Shown here piece by piece: positions 7,436 to 15,844 of a stretch of DNA of 24,739 nt. The notes beneath the pieces were generated by a model, which saw only the letters and a list, made by a program, of their open reading frames with translations, ran no database searches and was not told the DNA's origin. Made by a program: the position numbers and the translations under genes. Location: assembly GCA_900550615.1 (NCBI GenBank), contig URSX01000017.1:1-24739 (forward strand), in the 5' to 3' direction. This DNA comes from an uncultured Eubacteriales bacterium (GTDB taxonomy: Bacteria; Bacillota; Clostridia; Oscillospirales; Oscillospiraceae). Position 1 is the stretch's first letter. Each line of letters starts with the position of its first letter.

Positions 7436-7451
7436 TCCGCCCCGGGGCGGA
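7436..7451. repeat. Perfect 16-bp palindrome between hemZ and flippase
   Basis: TCCGCCCCGGGGCGGA is a full palindrome in the 37-bp gap, 1 bp past the hemZ stop. On the plus strand it is followed by CTCATTTTTT, which is terminator-like for antisense reading. On the minus strand no U tract follows, so it is more likely an mRNA-processing or stabilising hairpin. Confidence 0.5.
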
Positions 7452-7452
7452 C

Positions 7453-8931
7453 TCATTTTTTCATCCTGCGGTAAAAGGCGGAGAATTCCTCCAGATTTTT
7501 TTCGATCTTCTCCGGGCGGGTGATGTACTCGTTGGGATACTTGGCGTGGAACACCCGCTCAATGCGGCCCGCCGCGGGATCCACCATCTTGGTAGAGCCG
7601 CCTGCGCCCAGAGACAGGATGCTGTGCAGCTCCTCCATGATGTAGATATTATACAGTCCCTCCGCGCCTCTTATGCACCAGCCCACATTTTCAAAGCTGC
7701 CGGACATGTACTTCTGCCGGTAGAGGTAGTAGGGGTGGAAGTCCGCCCGGCGCAGCGTCTCGATGGAGTAATCCAGCATCTGACCCACCTCCTCCGCCGT
7801 GGGGATCTTCTGTCCCTCCAGCAGGATGCGGCTGCCCTTTTTCAGAGCCAGAGTGTGCACGGTGATGTTATCTGCCCCAAAGGCAAGACATGTATCCAGC
7901 GTCCGCCGGAACCCCTCTGGGGTGTCGGCGGGCAGGCCCGCAATGAGATCCATGTTCACATGCTGAAAGCCCATAGAGGTGGCCAAGCCCATGGTCTTCT
8001 CAATATCCGCCGCCGTGTGCCGCCGGCCGATGGCCTGCAAAACGCTGTCCTCCAGAGACTGGGGATTCACGCTGATGCGGTGGCAGCCGTGATCCAAAAG
8101 CACCTGGAGCTTCTCCCGGTCGATGGTGTCGGGCCGCCCGGCCTCGATGCAGTATTCCGCGCAGCGGGAGAGGTCAAAATTCTGATTCAAATGGGTCAGC
8201 AGCCGATCCATCTGTCCGGCGGAAAGAGTGGTGGGCGTGCCGCCGCCCATGTAAAAGCTCTTCACGTTCAGCCCCAGCTCTTTGACCATCTGTGCCGCCC
8301 GGGTAATTTCCCCCAGCAGCACCTGCAGATACGGCTCCATAAGGCCGAAGCTCTTTTCCACCGCCTGAGATACAAAGCTGCAATAGGCGCACCGGGTGGG
8401 ACAGAAGGGGATGCCGATGTACAGGGAAATATCCTCGGGTCTCAACGCCGCCTTGGCCTTCAGGCCCGCCTGGGCCGCCTCGATGCAAAGCTCCCGGCGG
8501 GTCTGGGAGACGCAGTAGGTGTCCCGCAGCAGGCGATCCACCTGCCGAGGCGGCATCCCCTGCTCCAGATAGCCCGCCGCCAGCTTGGCCGGGCGGATAC
8601 CCGTGAGGGCGCCCCAGGTGGGGGTCACACCCGTCACCTTCCGGGCCGCCTTGAAGAAGCTCAGCTTCACCGCCCGCTGCCGCAGGCGCTCTTTTTCATA
8701 TTCATCGGCGTTGGGGTCAATAACGATGCGGGAAACGCCCCGTTCGCGGTGTCCATGGTAGTCTATGGTAGTCACAGCTGTCGTGTATTTTGCCGCCTGT
8801 GACAGGGTAATTGCAGCCCAATTCTCCTCCTGGGCCGCCGGGTCATACACCGGTCGCTCCTGGGGGAAAAAAGCCAGCAGGCTCTGCTCCACGGCGTAGC
8901 GGGCGTCGTGGCCCTTCAGAATCAGTTTCAT
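7453..8931 (-). CDS. hemZ: HemZ-family radical SAM protein
   Basis: Radical SAM enzyme of the HemZ branch of the HemN/HemW superfamily, 492 residues, close to the Bacillus length. An N-terminal domain (1-165) without cofactor motifs precedes the radical SAM barrel. The 4Fe-4S ligands are Cys177, Cys181 and Cys184 (IPFCPTRCAYCSF). A GGGTPT motif follows at about 232, and later come ISVNPQSLEDSVLQAIGR and DLIAGLPADTPEGFRR. The family is annotated as oxygen-independent coproporphyrinogen dehydrogenase, but its true reaction is uncertain, and no other haem gene is in view. The ATG overlaps the stop of the upstream hydrolase as ATGA, implying translational coupling. Confidence 0.93.
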   Translation of the reverse strand: MKLILKGHDARYAVEQSLLAFFPQERPVYDPAAQEENWAAITLSQAAKYTTAVTTIDYHGHRERGVSRIVIDPNADEYEKERLRQRAVKLSFFKAARKVTGVTPTWGALTGIRPAKLAAGYLEQGMPPRQVDRLLRDTYCVSQTRRELCIEAAQAGLKAKAALRPEDISLYIGIPFCPTRCAYCSFVSQAVEKSFGLMEPYLQVLLGEITRAAQMVKELGLNVKSFYMGGGTPTTLSAGQMDRLLTHLNQNFDLSRCAEYCIEAGRPDTIDREKLQVLLDHGCHRISVNPQSLEDSVLQAIGRRHTAADIEKTMGLATSMGFQHVNMDLIAGLPADTPEGFRRTLDTCLAFGADNITVHTLALKKGSRILLEGQKIPTAEEVGQMLDYSIETLRRADFHPYYLYRQKYMSGSFENVGWCIRGAEGLYNIYIMEELHSILSLGAGGSTKMVDPAAGRIERVFHAKYPNEYITRPEKIEKNLEEFSAFYRRMKK

Positions 8932-9551
8932 CCCCGCAGCCCCTGCTTTACATAGGGATTCACCCGCCGCTCAAAGTCCAGATCCGTGGGCCGGTCGTGC
9001 CCCGGGTAGACCCGGTACTGCCCGGGCAGCTGTGCCAGCTTCTTCAGCGACCGGAGGATATCCTGGTAGCTGCCGCCGGCAAAGTCTGTGCGGCCGCAGC
9101 TGCCGTAAAACAGGGTATCTCCGGAGAAAATCACATCCTCCACCACCAGGCAAACGGAGCCCCGGGAGTGGCCCGGCGTCTCCAGCACGGAGATGGTCAG
9201 GCTGCCCAGAGTCAGGCGGTCGCCGTCCTTATAATACCGCTGGTTCTTCTCCGTCAGCCGGGGAAACAGCAGGTTATAGCCGCCGGACACCTGGTCCGTG
9301 ACATCCTTTTCGCAGATATACACAGGCAGCTCCGGCCACTTTTTCAGCAGCTCCCCCACGGCGGTGTAGTGGTCAAAGTGGCCGTGGGTCAGCAGGATCA
9401 TCACCGGAGTGCAGCCGGTGCTTTCCACGGCTTTTTCGATGCGCTCCGCCTCGTCGCCGGGATCGATGACGGCGCAGAGCTTCGCCTGCTCCTCCTGCAG
9501 GATATAGCAGTTTGTCCCAATGGGTCCAACGGTCAGAGAGTCGATTTTCAT
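8928..9551 (-). CDS. MBL-fold hydrolase, glyoxalase II-like
   Basis: Soluble metallo-beta-lactamase fold hydrolase of 207 residues. The di-metal site is complete: THGHFDH (His56, His58, Asp60, His61), His128 in ETPGHSRGS, Asp145 in FSGDTLF, and His185 in YPGHDRPT. The size and motifs match the YcbL/GloB-like group that hydrolyses thioesters such as S-lactoylglutathione. Clostridia usually lack glutathione, so the natural substrate here is unknown. AAGGAGAT precedes the ATG at good spacing. It is 12 bp from dtd and overlaps hemZ, so all three are likely one mRNA. Confidence 0.9.
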   Translation of the reverse strand: MKIDSLTVGPIGTNCYILQEEQAKLCAVIDPGDEAERIEKAVESTGCTPVMILLTHGHFDHYTAVGELLKKWPELPVYICEKDVTDQVSGGYNLLFPRLTEKNQRYYKDGDRLTLGSLTISVLETPGHSRGSVCLVVEDVIFSGDTLFYGSCGRTDFAGGSYQDILRSLKKLAQLPGQYRVYPGHDRPTDLDFERRVNPYVKQGLRG

Positions 9552-9563
9552 GGCAGGATCTCC

Positions 9564-10010
9564 TTACAGATTATCAGTGTCCACGATGAGGGTAACAGGC
9601 CCGTCGTTGACGGACGCCACCTCCATGGACGCGCCGAATTCACCGGTCTCCACGTGGAAGCCCTTGTCCCGGCAGAGGGAGACGAACTTCTCATACAGAG
9701 GCACCGCTACCTCCGGCCGTGCGGCAGCCAGAAACTCCGGCCGGCGGCCCTTCTTGCAGTTTCCGTACAGGGTGAACTGGGACACCACCAGCACCTGGCC
9801 CCCTACATCCTCCAGGCTGCGGTTCATCTTTTCGTTCTCGTCCTCAAAGATCCGCAGACCCATGAGCTTATCCGCCAGCTTCACAGCCTGGGCCTCGGTA
9901 TCCTCATGGGTGACGCCCAGGAGAATGAGAAAGCCCGGGCCGATCTTACCGATCACATTTCCGTCCACGGTGACGGAGGCGCTTTTCACGCGGGTCAATA
10001 CAGCACGCAT
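9564..10010 (-). CDS. dtd: D-aminoacyl-tRNA deacylase
   Basis: Hydrolyses D-amino acids wrongly attached to tRNA, and also Gly-tRNA(Ala), in the cytoplasm. The 148 residues match the family length. It begins MRAVLTRVKSASVTVDG and carries both active-site signatures: SQFTLYG (77-83) and NDGPVT (135-140), which forms the chirality-checking pocket with the Gly-Pro pair across the dimer. The ATG at 10010 follows AAAGGAGAT at 8 nt. In Bacillus dtd directly follows rel; here 354 bp of repeats lie between them, so dtd may have its own promoter. Confidence 0.96.
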   Translation of the reverse strand: MRAVLTRVKSASVTVDGNVIGKIGPGFLILLGVTHEDTEAQAVKLADKLMGLRIFEDENEKMNRSLEDVGGQVLVVSQFTLYGNCKKGRRPEFLAAARPEVAVPLYEKFVSLCRDKGFHVETGEFGASMEVASVNDGPVTLIVDTDNL

Positions 10011-10092
10011 AGTGATTGATCTCCTTTGATTTTTTATGGAAATTGGAATTTTAATGGGATTGGGGACATGGTTTTTGCAAAGGGTGCGGTGG

Positions 10093-10121
10093 GCGGGCGA
10101 CCGCGAGGGTCGCCCCTACGG
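10093..10121. repeat. Dispersed hairpin repeat, copy 2
   Basis: GGGCGACC and GGTCGCCC pair around GCGAG, followed by CCTACGG. It is the reverse complement of the unit at 2694-2722. It opens the rel-dtd repeat island. Confidence 0.75.
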
Positions 10122-10159
10122 GGGTTAACTGTGGGATTTGCGCACGCTCCCAAATCGCG

Positions 10160-10213
10160 CGTAGGAGCGGGGCTCTACCCCGCCCGCGGGAGGGGCAGAG
10201 CCCCGCTCCTACG
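10160..10213. repeat. 54-bp palindromic element
   Basis: CGTAGGAGCGGGGCTCT (10160-10176) is the perfect reverse complement of 10197-10213, a 17-bp stem. The 20-nt centre is itself nearly palindromic and extremely G/C-rich. The same CCTACGG-type edge is seen in the unit at 10093. No coding sequence is apparent. Confidence 0.85.
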
Positions 10214-10240
10214 GATGTATGGCAAGGAGCTCGGTGAAAC

Positions 10241-10262
10241 GGGCCGTCGGGAACACCGGCCC
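10241..10262. repeat. Small hairpin in rel-dtd repeat island
   Basis: GGGCCG (10241-10246) pairs with CGGCCC (10257-10262). It is followed by CTACGGGG, the edge motif also seen at 10115 and 10210, suggesting it is a degenerate relative of the neighbouring repeats. Confidence 0.5.
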
Positions 10263-10301
10263 CTACGGGGTACATGGCAAGGGATTCGGCATATGGGGTA
10301 T

Positions 10302-10348
10302 TACGGATTGCCACGACCAGTGACATCGGTCACTGATCTCGCAATGAC
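10302..10348. repeat. CAGTGAC palindrome repeat, copy 1
   Basis: CAGTGAC and GTCACTG pair around ATCG inside a 47-bp unit running from TACGGATTGCCAC to CGCAATGAC. A near-identical unit is at 19300-19343. It lies 17 bp past the rel stop and might serve as a transcript end. Confidence 0.85.
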
Positions 10349-10364
10349 AGGTTTTCGATAGTTT

Positions 10365-12572
10365 TTATTTCCCCGCTGGGCGGGTGACGCGCATGACGCC
10401 GGACACCTGCTCCAGACGGCGGCGCACGGTGGAGAGCTGTGTGCTGTCCGCCACGCTCACCTCAATGGTGATAAGAGCGAAGCCGTCGCTGGTGCTGCGG
10501 GCCGCCATATTGGTGACCCGGGTCTTGGTGGAGGACAGGATGGTGGAAATATCCATGATGAGATTCAGCCGGTCCTTGGCCACCACCTCCAGCGTGGTGC
10601 TGTACTCCTCCTGGGTATTGTCCCCCCAGGAGACTTTGATCCAGCGGCCCTCCTCCTCGGGCTTGCGCCGGGCAGGATCCGCGTTGGGACAGTCCGCCCG
10701 GTGGACGGACACACCATAGCCCCGGGTGATGAAGCCCACGATGGCATCCCCCGGCACAGGGCTGCAACACTTGGCAAACTTTACCAGGCAGTTGCTCAGT
10801 CCCTCCACCACGATGCCCCGCTCACTTCTGGTGCGCTTGGGCACGGCGGGACGGGTCTTCTCCGGTTCGTCCTTCAGCGGCTCCTCAGCGGCCCGCTCCT
10901 CCTGGTGCATCTTCAGAATCCGCTGGATCTCCTCCCGGAGGCGGCCGATGAGCTTCAGGGAGCTGACGCCCCCGTAACCGATGGCGGCATACATATCGTC
11001 CAGGCTCTTATAGGCCAGGCGCTTGAGAATATTCGGCAGGTTTTCCTCCGCCGTCAGCTCCTTGAGGGTGACGCCGGTGCGTTTGACCGCCGACTCAAAG
11101 GAGGCCCGACCCCGGACGATGTTCTCGTCCCGACACTCCCGCTTGAACCACTGGCGGATCTTGCTGCGGGCCTCGCTGGAGCGGGCGATCTTCATCCAGT
11201 CCCGGCTGGGGCCGTGGGCGGATTTCGAGGTAACGATCTCCACAACATCGCCGTTTTTCAGCTTGGAATCAAACTGGGCAATATGGCCGTTGACCTTGGC
11301 GGCCACCATGTGATTGCCCACGGCGGAATGAATGCTGTAGGCAAAGTCGATGGGCGTAGCCCCGGCGGGAAGATTGATCACATCCCCCTGGGGAGTAAAG
11401 ACGAACACCTCATCGGCAAACATATCCACCTTGAGAGAGTGGATGAAGTCCTCGGCGTCGGCTCCCTCCTGATTCTCCAGCAGCCGGCGCACCCATTCAT
11501 AGTCGTGCTCGTCCCCGGCCCCCTGTCCGTTCTGCTTATACTTCCAGTGGGCGGCGATGCCGTATTCGGCGATTTCGTGCATCTGCTGGGTTCGGATCTG
11601 CACCTCAAAGGGGATGCCGTTCTCTCCCACCACGGTGGTGTGGAGAGACTGGTACATATTGGGCTTGGGGGTGCCGATATAATCCTTGAAGCGGCCCAGG
11701 ACGGGCTTATACAGATCATGGATGATGCCCAGGACGTTATAGCACTCCGCCACGGTGCCCACGATGACCCGGAAGGCAAACAGGTCAAACACATCGTTCA
11801 GGGACTTATTCTGAGTATACATCTTGCGGTAGATGCTGTAGGGGTGCTTCATGCGACCGGAGACCGTGCCCTGAATGCCCGCCTGCTGAAGGCGCTTGGT
11901 GATCTGGTCATGGATGGCGGCCATGAAGCCGTCGTACTCCGTGGCTTTCTCATCCAGGGCCTCAATGATCTCCTGGTAACCCACAGGGTCCAGATATTTC
12001 AGGCTCAGATCCTCCAGCTCCCACTTCATCTTCTGCATGCCCAGACGGTGGGCGATGGGGGCATAGATCTCCATGGTCTCCAGGGACTTCTGCCGTTGTT
12101 TTTCCGGAGTCTGGTACTCCATGGTGCGCATATTGTGCAGCCGGTCGGCCATCTTGATGAGGATGACACGGATGTCCTTGCTCATGGCCAGGAGCATTTT
12201 GCGCAGATTTTCCATCTGCTCCTCCGCCTTGGAGGCGGCCTGCACTCTCGTCAGCTTGCTGACCCCCTCCACAATGTCAGCAATGGTGGGGGAAAAGGTC
12301 TTGGCAATGTCCTCATGGGTGGCATCGGTATCCTCGATGGTATCGTGGAGCAAAGCGGCGGCAATGGACTCCGAGTCCAGATGCAGCTCCTCCGCCACGA
12401 TCTGAGCCACCGCCAGCGGATGGGTGACGAAGGGCGAGCCGTCCTTGCGATTCTGACCCCGGTGGTGCTCCTCGGCAAATTCAAAGGCCGAACGGATCAG
12501 CTCAAAATTGGCGCCGGGGTTATACTGGCGGACAGTGTTCTCCAGACGCTGGTACTTCTCCTGCACGTTCAC
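10365..12572 (-). CDS. rel: Bifunctional (p)ppGpp synthetase/hydrolase Rel
   Basis: Stringent-response enzyme of 735 residues that makes and degrades (p)ppGpp. Domains in order: HD hydrolase (about 25-180) with His51 and the His76-Asp77 pair in LLHDTIEDT; synthetase (about 220-350) with Asp263, RFKDYIGTPKPN (294-305), YQSLHT (307-312) and EVQIRT (323-328); TGS (about 380-440, VFVFTPQGDVINLPAGATP); a helical/zinc-finger-like part with CCSPVPGD; and C-terminal ACT (about 660-735). The RFKD loop and intact HD motif indicate a bifunctional enzyme. The start is GTG 12572 after GGGGAAAG, 11 bp past recJ; a second GTG at 12566 is possible. Bacillus has apt between recJ and rel; here it is absent. 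Confidence 0.96.
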   Translation of the reverse strand: MNVQEKYQRLENTVRQYNPGANFELIRSAFEFAEEHHRGQNRKDGSPFVTHPLAVAQIVAEELHLDSESIAAALLHDTIEDTDATHEDIAKTFSPTIADIVEGVSKLTRVQAASKAEEQMENLRKMLLAMSKDIRVILIKMADRLHNMRTMEYQTPEKQRQKSLETMEIYAPIAHRLGMQKMKWELEDLSLKYLDPVGYQEIIEALDEKATEYDGFMAAIHDQITKRLQQAGIQGTVSGRMKHPYSIYRKMYTQNKSLNDVFDLFAFRVIVGTVAECYNVLGIIHDLYKPVLGRFKDYIGTPKPNMYQSLHTTVVGENGIPFEVQIRTQQMHEIAEYGIAAHWKYKQNGQGAGDEHDYEWVRRLLENQEGADAEDFIHSLKVDMFADEVFVFTPQGDVINLPAGATPIDFAYSIHSAVGNHMVAAKVNGHIAQFDSKLKNGDVVEIVTSKSAHGPSRDWMKIARSSEARSKIRQWFKRECRDENIVRGRASFESAVKRTGVTLKELTAEENLPNILKRLAYKSLDDMYAAIGYGGVSSLKLIGRLREEIQRILKMHQEERAAEEPLKDEPEKTRPAVPKRTRSERGIVVEGLSNCLVKFAKCCSPVPGDAIVGFITRGYGVSVHRADCPNADPARRKPEEEGRWIKVSWGDNTQEEYSTTLEVVAKDRLNLIMDISTILSSTKTRVTNMAARSTSDGFALITIEVSVADSTQLSTVRRRLEQVSGVMRVTRPAGK

Positions 12573-12583
12573 GGCTTTCCCCC

Positions 12584-14662
12584 TCACTTTCCTTTGATAT
12601 ATTCCAGCAGCGCCGTCCAGTAGGGCGACTGCTCCAGGTCCACTTTGCCGTCCACGGCACACAGCCGCAGACGGATCTCCCCGTCCCGGATCTCCCGGCT
12701 CAAAAGGCCGCGCTCACAGAATAGCTCCACGCAGAAGCAGGCCCGCAGGAACGGATCCGTCCCCGGAATGGCAGCGGAAAGGCCCCGCAAAAACGGCAGG
12801 TACTGCCGCTCCGTTTCCTCATACGGGACATCCTGCTGCAGCATGCGCCAAGCGGCCACGCACTGCTGCCGGGAGGGCAGGATGCGCAGCGCCTCCCGGC
12901 TGGTGAGGCCAACCCCCTCCTCCAGCCGCCGCAGAAGCGCCAGGGATTCCTCCTCCCGGGCGGAGCTTTGCAGCGACGGGCGCAGGTCCACCACCTGCAG
13001 CTGCACCGTGCGGCTGCCGCGGAACTCATTGACTTGCAGGTAAAACGCCACATCCACCCGCTCCCCTGCCTGGCAGGGGCACTGCTGGGGGGTGACGGAA
13101 AAGAATATGCCCTCCATTTGCGCGGTGCCCTTGGAAAAGCGCAGCTTGAGATGGCGGTTTTGCCCCACGCCCTGGATCCGGTCCAGCGTAACGCCCAGAA
13201 GACTGAAAAGAGGCCGCTCGTTGCCGTTTCCATAAGGCTCCAGCCGCCGCAGCTGCTCCACCTCCCACAGCGTCACCAGCTCCGGCCGGCGCAGCACCAC
13301 GTCCACATCCAATGCAGAGGCGGCAGGACGCCCGCCCATAAAGCGCAGGACGCACTGATTCATCCGGCGGCGGAAGGCAGGGATCTTGTCCTCCTCGATG
13401 GTGAAGCCCGCTGCCAGCTCGTGGCCGCCGAAGCCCAGCAGCAGATCGCTGCATTCCTCCAGAGCGGCAAACAGATTGAAACCGCCCCAGCTGCGGCAGG
13501 ACCCCTTTCCCGTGTGGCCGGAAATGTGGATCATAAAACTGGGACAAGCGTATTTCTCACTGAGGCGGGAGGCCACAATGCCCACCACCCCCTGGTGCCA
13601 CTGGTGATCGGCCAGGACCAGGGCGTGGCGCTCATCGGCCGGCAGGGTCTCGATCATCTCGATGGCCTGGGCATAGATCTCCTGCTCCACTGCCTGGCGC
13701 TGCCGGTTCAGCTCACACAGCTCCCGGGCCAGCGCCCGGGCCGTAGCCGGATCCTTGCACAGCATCAGCTCCGCCGCCCGGTCCGCCTCGCCCATGCGCC
13801 CGGCGGCATTGATACGGGGGGCCAGCACATAGCCGATCTGCACGGAGGTGATCTCCTTCTGATCCAGACCCGTTTCCCGCAGCAGCGCCTGCAGGCCGAT
13901 AAAATCATTGTCGGTGATATGGGCAAGGCCTCGGGCCACGATGGTGCGGTTCTCCCCGGCCATGCGCATCACGTCCGCCACCGTTCCCACGGCGGCCAGC
14001 GGGCAATACCGGGTCAGCAGCTCCTCGGCCTGCTCCTCGCCCCCCAGGGCCAGCACCAGCTTCAGCGCCACGCCGCAGCCGGCCAGGTGCTTGAAGGGAT
14101 AGGGACAGTCGGGCCGGTGGGGGTCTACCACCGCGGCGGCCCGGGGCAGCTCGTCCTTACATTCATGATGGTCCGTTACCACTACATCCATACCCAGGGT
14201 GGCGGCAAAATCCACCTCCTCCACCCCGGTGATGCCACAGTCCACGGTGATAACCAGCGAAACGCCCCTCTCATGCAGGGTGCGCATGGCATCCGCAGAG
14301 AGACCGTAACCATCCTCGATGCGGCGGGGGATATAGTGGCTCACCTGACCGCCCCGGCGGCGCAGATAGTCCACCAGAATGGCCGTGGCCGTGATACCGT
14401 CCACATCATAGTCGCCGAAAACAGCCATGTGCTCCCCGGCCCTCAGGGCCCGGTCAATGCGCGATACCGCCCGATCCATATCCTTCATCAAAAACGGGGA
14501 CAGGGAGAGGCTCTCCTCGATCCGCAGGAACTCGGCAGCGGCCGGGACGTCCTCAATACCGTGGGCGGCCAGCACGGCGGCCAGCAGGGCTGGATAGCCC
14601 GCTTTCTCCAGCGCAGCCGTGGAGGGTGCTGCGGCGGGCAGGTTCCATTTTTCAAATTTCAT
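12584..14662 (-). CDS. recJ: Single-strand DNA exonuclease RecJ
   Basis: 5'-to-3' single-strand exonuclease for recombination and mismatch or base-excision repair, 692 residues. DHH phosphoesterase motifs are in order: FGDYDVDG (82-89), VDCGI (140-144), TDHHE (163-167), and VDPHRPD (179-185). DHHA1 follows with GRMGEADRAAELM, and an OB-fold lies near 460-570. The last 120 residues are a helical extension like that of Firmicutes RecJ, but shorter overall than Bacillus RecJ. The ATG at 14662 has GAGGAGG upstream. It is the first gene of the recJ-rel unit, with an extended -10 promoter about 60 bp upstream. Confidence 0.95.
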   Translation of the reverse strand: MKFEKWNLPAAAPSTAALEKAGYPALLAAVLAAHGIEDVPAAAEFLRIEESLSLSPFLMKDMDRAVSRIDRALRAGEHMAVFGDYDVDGITATAILVDYLRRRGGQVSHYIPRRIEDGYGLSADAMRTLHERGVSLVITVDCGITGVEEVDFAATLGMDVVVTDHHECKDELPRAAAVVDPHRPDCPYPFKHLAGCGVALKLVLALGGEEQAEELLTRYCPLAAVGTVADVMRMAGENRTIVARGLAHITDNDFIGLQALLRETGLDQKEITSVQIGYVLAPRINAAGRMGEADRAAELMLCKDPATARALARELCELNRQRQAVEQEIYAQAIEMIETLPADERHALVLADHQWHQGVVGIVASRLSEKYACPSFMIHISGHTGKGSCRSWGGFNLFAALEECSDLLLGFGGHELAAGFTIEEDKIPAFRRRMNQCVLRFMGGRPAASALDVDVVLRRPELVTLWEVEQLRRLEPYGNGNERPLFSLLGVTLDRIQGVGQNRHLKLRFSKGTAQMEGIFFSVTPQQCPCQAGERVDVAFYLQVNEFRGSRTVQLQVVDLRPSLQSSAREEESLALLRRLEEGVGLTSREALRILPSRQQCVAAWRMLQQDVPYEETERQYLPFLRGLSAAIPGTDPFLRACFCVELFCERGLLSREIRDGEIRLRLCAVDGKVDLEQSPYWTALLEYIKGK

Positions 14663-14720
14663 GCCCGCTCACCTCCTCACTTGGCTTTTGGGCGCAGGAT
14701 GGGCATTTGAATAGAATTTT

Positions 14721-14749
14721 ATTATAGCAAACCAGTGGGAAAAGGTAAA
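14721..14749 (-). promoter_or_regulatory. recJ-rel promoter, extended -10
   Basis: On the minus strand TTTACC (14749-14744, four of six to TTGACA) is followed after 17 bp by a perfect TATAAT (14726-14721) preceded by TGC, the extended -10 form. The transcript would start about 50 bp before the recJ ATG. Confidence 0.75.
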
Positions 14750-14780
14750 GAAAAATCTTTATCCTCAGCCCTTTTGGGGT

Positions 14781-15050
14781 GTAGGACTACAATACATCTT
14801 GGACAAGCAAATAAATTGGAAGCAGCGCTGGGACGGAAGTGCGGCGTCCCTGGCCTGCCAGTCCAAACGGCCGCACAGTCATCCGAATCAGCACCCGGAG
14901 GCCGAACTGAAGCTCATCCGTGACATGCGCCGCAGAAATCCAACCCTGGGCATGATCGAGCTTTGGCACCGTCTGCGGCAGCGCGGCTATACACGCTGTC
15001 CGGAGAGCCTGTTCCGTGTCATGCGCAAAATGAGGCTGTTCCCCGCCGGA
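14781..15050 (+). pseudogene. DDE transposase remnant, N-terminal part
   Basis: The plus strand encodes a helix-turn-helix region of an IS481/IS3-like integrase: KQRWDGSAASL, SKRPHSHPNQHPEAELKLI, DMRRRNPTLGMIELWHRLRQ, RGYTRCPESLFRVMRKM. There is no convincing start codon (only a TTG at 14799), and similarity stops at about 15050. The catalytic DDE domain is missing; the frame ends at 15125 inside the 3' end of the crp gene. A matching C-terminal part lies 1.6 kb on at 16680-16973, same strand. It is a decayed insertion sequence and surely inactive. Family naming is from memory of the protein pattern, so IS481-like is approximate. Confidence 0.85.
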
Positions 15051-15094
15051 AACCGGAGCTTCGCCTCAGGGCCCACAGCGCAATATCAGGGCCG

Positions 15095-15757
15095 CTATAC
15101 CTTTAAAATAAAGTGGCTCCTATGAAAGTCCAGCAAGCCCTCGGCGCGCATTTTCCCCAGCTCCAGAGACAGGCCGCTGCGCTCCACCGCAAGATAATCC
15201 GCCAGCTGCTGCCGGGAAAAGGGAATGTCAAATTCATACGCACCCCGCCGCTGGGCCTCGGCGGAAAAGTAGGACAGGAGCTTGGCCCGGGTGGTGCGCT
15301 GGCCCATATGCGTGAGCTTTTCACCCAGGCGCAGGTTCTTCCGGGCAAGCTCTCCCAGCAGGTTCCGGATGATCCGGCTGTGGTGCGCACAAGCGGAGGG
15401 GCACACCTGGAGGATGCGCTTTACATTCAAAAAAAGAACGGTGACATCCGTTTCAGCCATCACGCTCACGTGCAGCCGGGAGCCGGGAGCGCAGGCAAAG
15501 GCGGCGGCAAAGGTCTGCCCCGGCCCCGCCTTGGAGAGGATATTGCGGTTTCCCCATATATCCTCCTGGATCACCAGCACGTTGCCGGAGAGCACCAGGC
15601 CGATGGACTCCGCCGTATCCCCGGCCCGGAGCAGAAAAGCGTCCTTGGGATAGTCCTTTTCCTCCGCGTGCAGGCAGGAAAGCATAGCGGACAGTTCCTC
15701 CTCAGAAATGCCCGAAAATAGCTGAGAGGCGCGGATCTCAGAAAAATATTCTTTCAT
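15095..15757 (-). CDS. Crp/Fnr-family transcriptional regulator
   Basis: DNA-binding regulator of 220 residues. A cyclic-nucleotide-binding-type beta barrel (about 15-120; FLLRAGDTAESIGLVLSGNV) leads to a dimerisation helix and a Crp-type helix-turn-helix (about 178-207; FSRQQLADYLAVERSGLSLE). There is no N-terminal Fnr cysteine cluster, although Cys28, Cys89, Cys119 and Cys123 exist. The ATG at 15757 has a perfect AAGGAGG 6 nt upstream. It is divergent from a 4Fe-4S protein, a pairing seen in anaerobes in nitrosative or redox stress loci. The gap holds a GTTGAA-AA-TTCAAC palindrome. The effector is unknown. The gene sits between two halves of a broken transposase. Confidence 0.9.
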   Translation of the reverse strand: MKEYFSEIRASQLFSGISEEELSAMLSCLHAEEKDYPKDAFLLRAGDTAESIGLVLSGNVLVIQEDIWGNRNILSKAGPGQTFAAAFACAPGSRLHVSVMAETDVTVLFLNVKRILQVCPSACAHHSRIIRNLLGELARKNLRLGEKLTHMGQRTTRAKLLSYFSAEAQRRGAYEFDIPFSRQQLADYLAVERSGLSLELGKMRAEGLLDFHRSHFILKV

Positions 15758-15771
15758 AAGCATCCTCCTTT

Positions 15772-15785
15772 GTTGAAAATTCAAC
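15772..15785. promoter_or_regulatory. Crp/Fnr-type operator
   Basis: GTTGAA and TTCAAC are perfect inverted repeats around AA, close to the Fnr/HcpR-type TTGA...TCAA pattern. The centre (15778.5) is 41-42 bp upstream of the start predicted from the TACAAT at 15808, the class II activator position. It also lies just downstream of the likely crp start, fitting autorepression. Confidence 0.65.
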
Positions 15786-15800
15786 CGACTTGTTGATTTC

Positions 15801-15829
15801 ATTGTAGTACAATCAGGTCACAAAAGCAA
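15801..15829 (-). promoter_or_regulatory. Candidate crp promoter
   Basis: On the minus strand TTGCTT (15829-15824) is followed after 17 bp by TACAAT (15806-15801). That -10 forms one arm of the palindrome ATTGTA-G-TACAAT with the opposite-strand -10 at 15808. Confidence 0.5.
15808..15813 (+). promoter_or_regulatory. -10 element for the 4Fe-4S gene
   Basis: TACAAT matches TATAAT in five of six. No good -35 is found 16-18 bp upstream (CCGACT), which fits a promoter that needs an activator. Predicted start is near 15820, giving a 25-nt leader with AGGAGG at 15829-15834. Confidence 0.5.
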
Positions 15830-15844
15830 GGAGGCGCTTATATT

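Noticed and set aside
14799..15125. A 108-codon plus-strand frame as an intact small DNA-binding protein.
   Set aside because: Its first two thirds match a transposase helix-turn-helix region, it has only a TTG start without a ribosome binding site, and its end runs into the 3' end of the crp gene.
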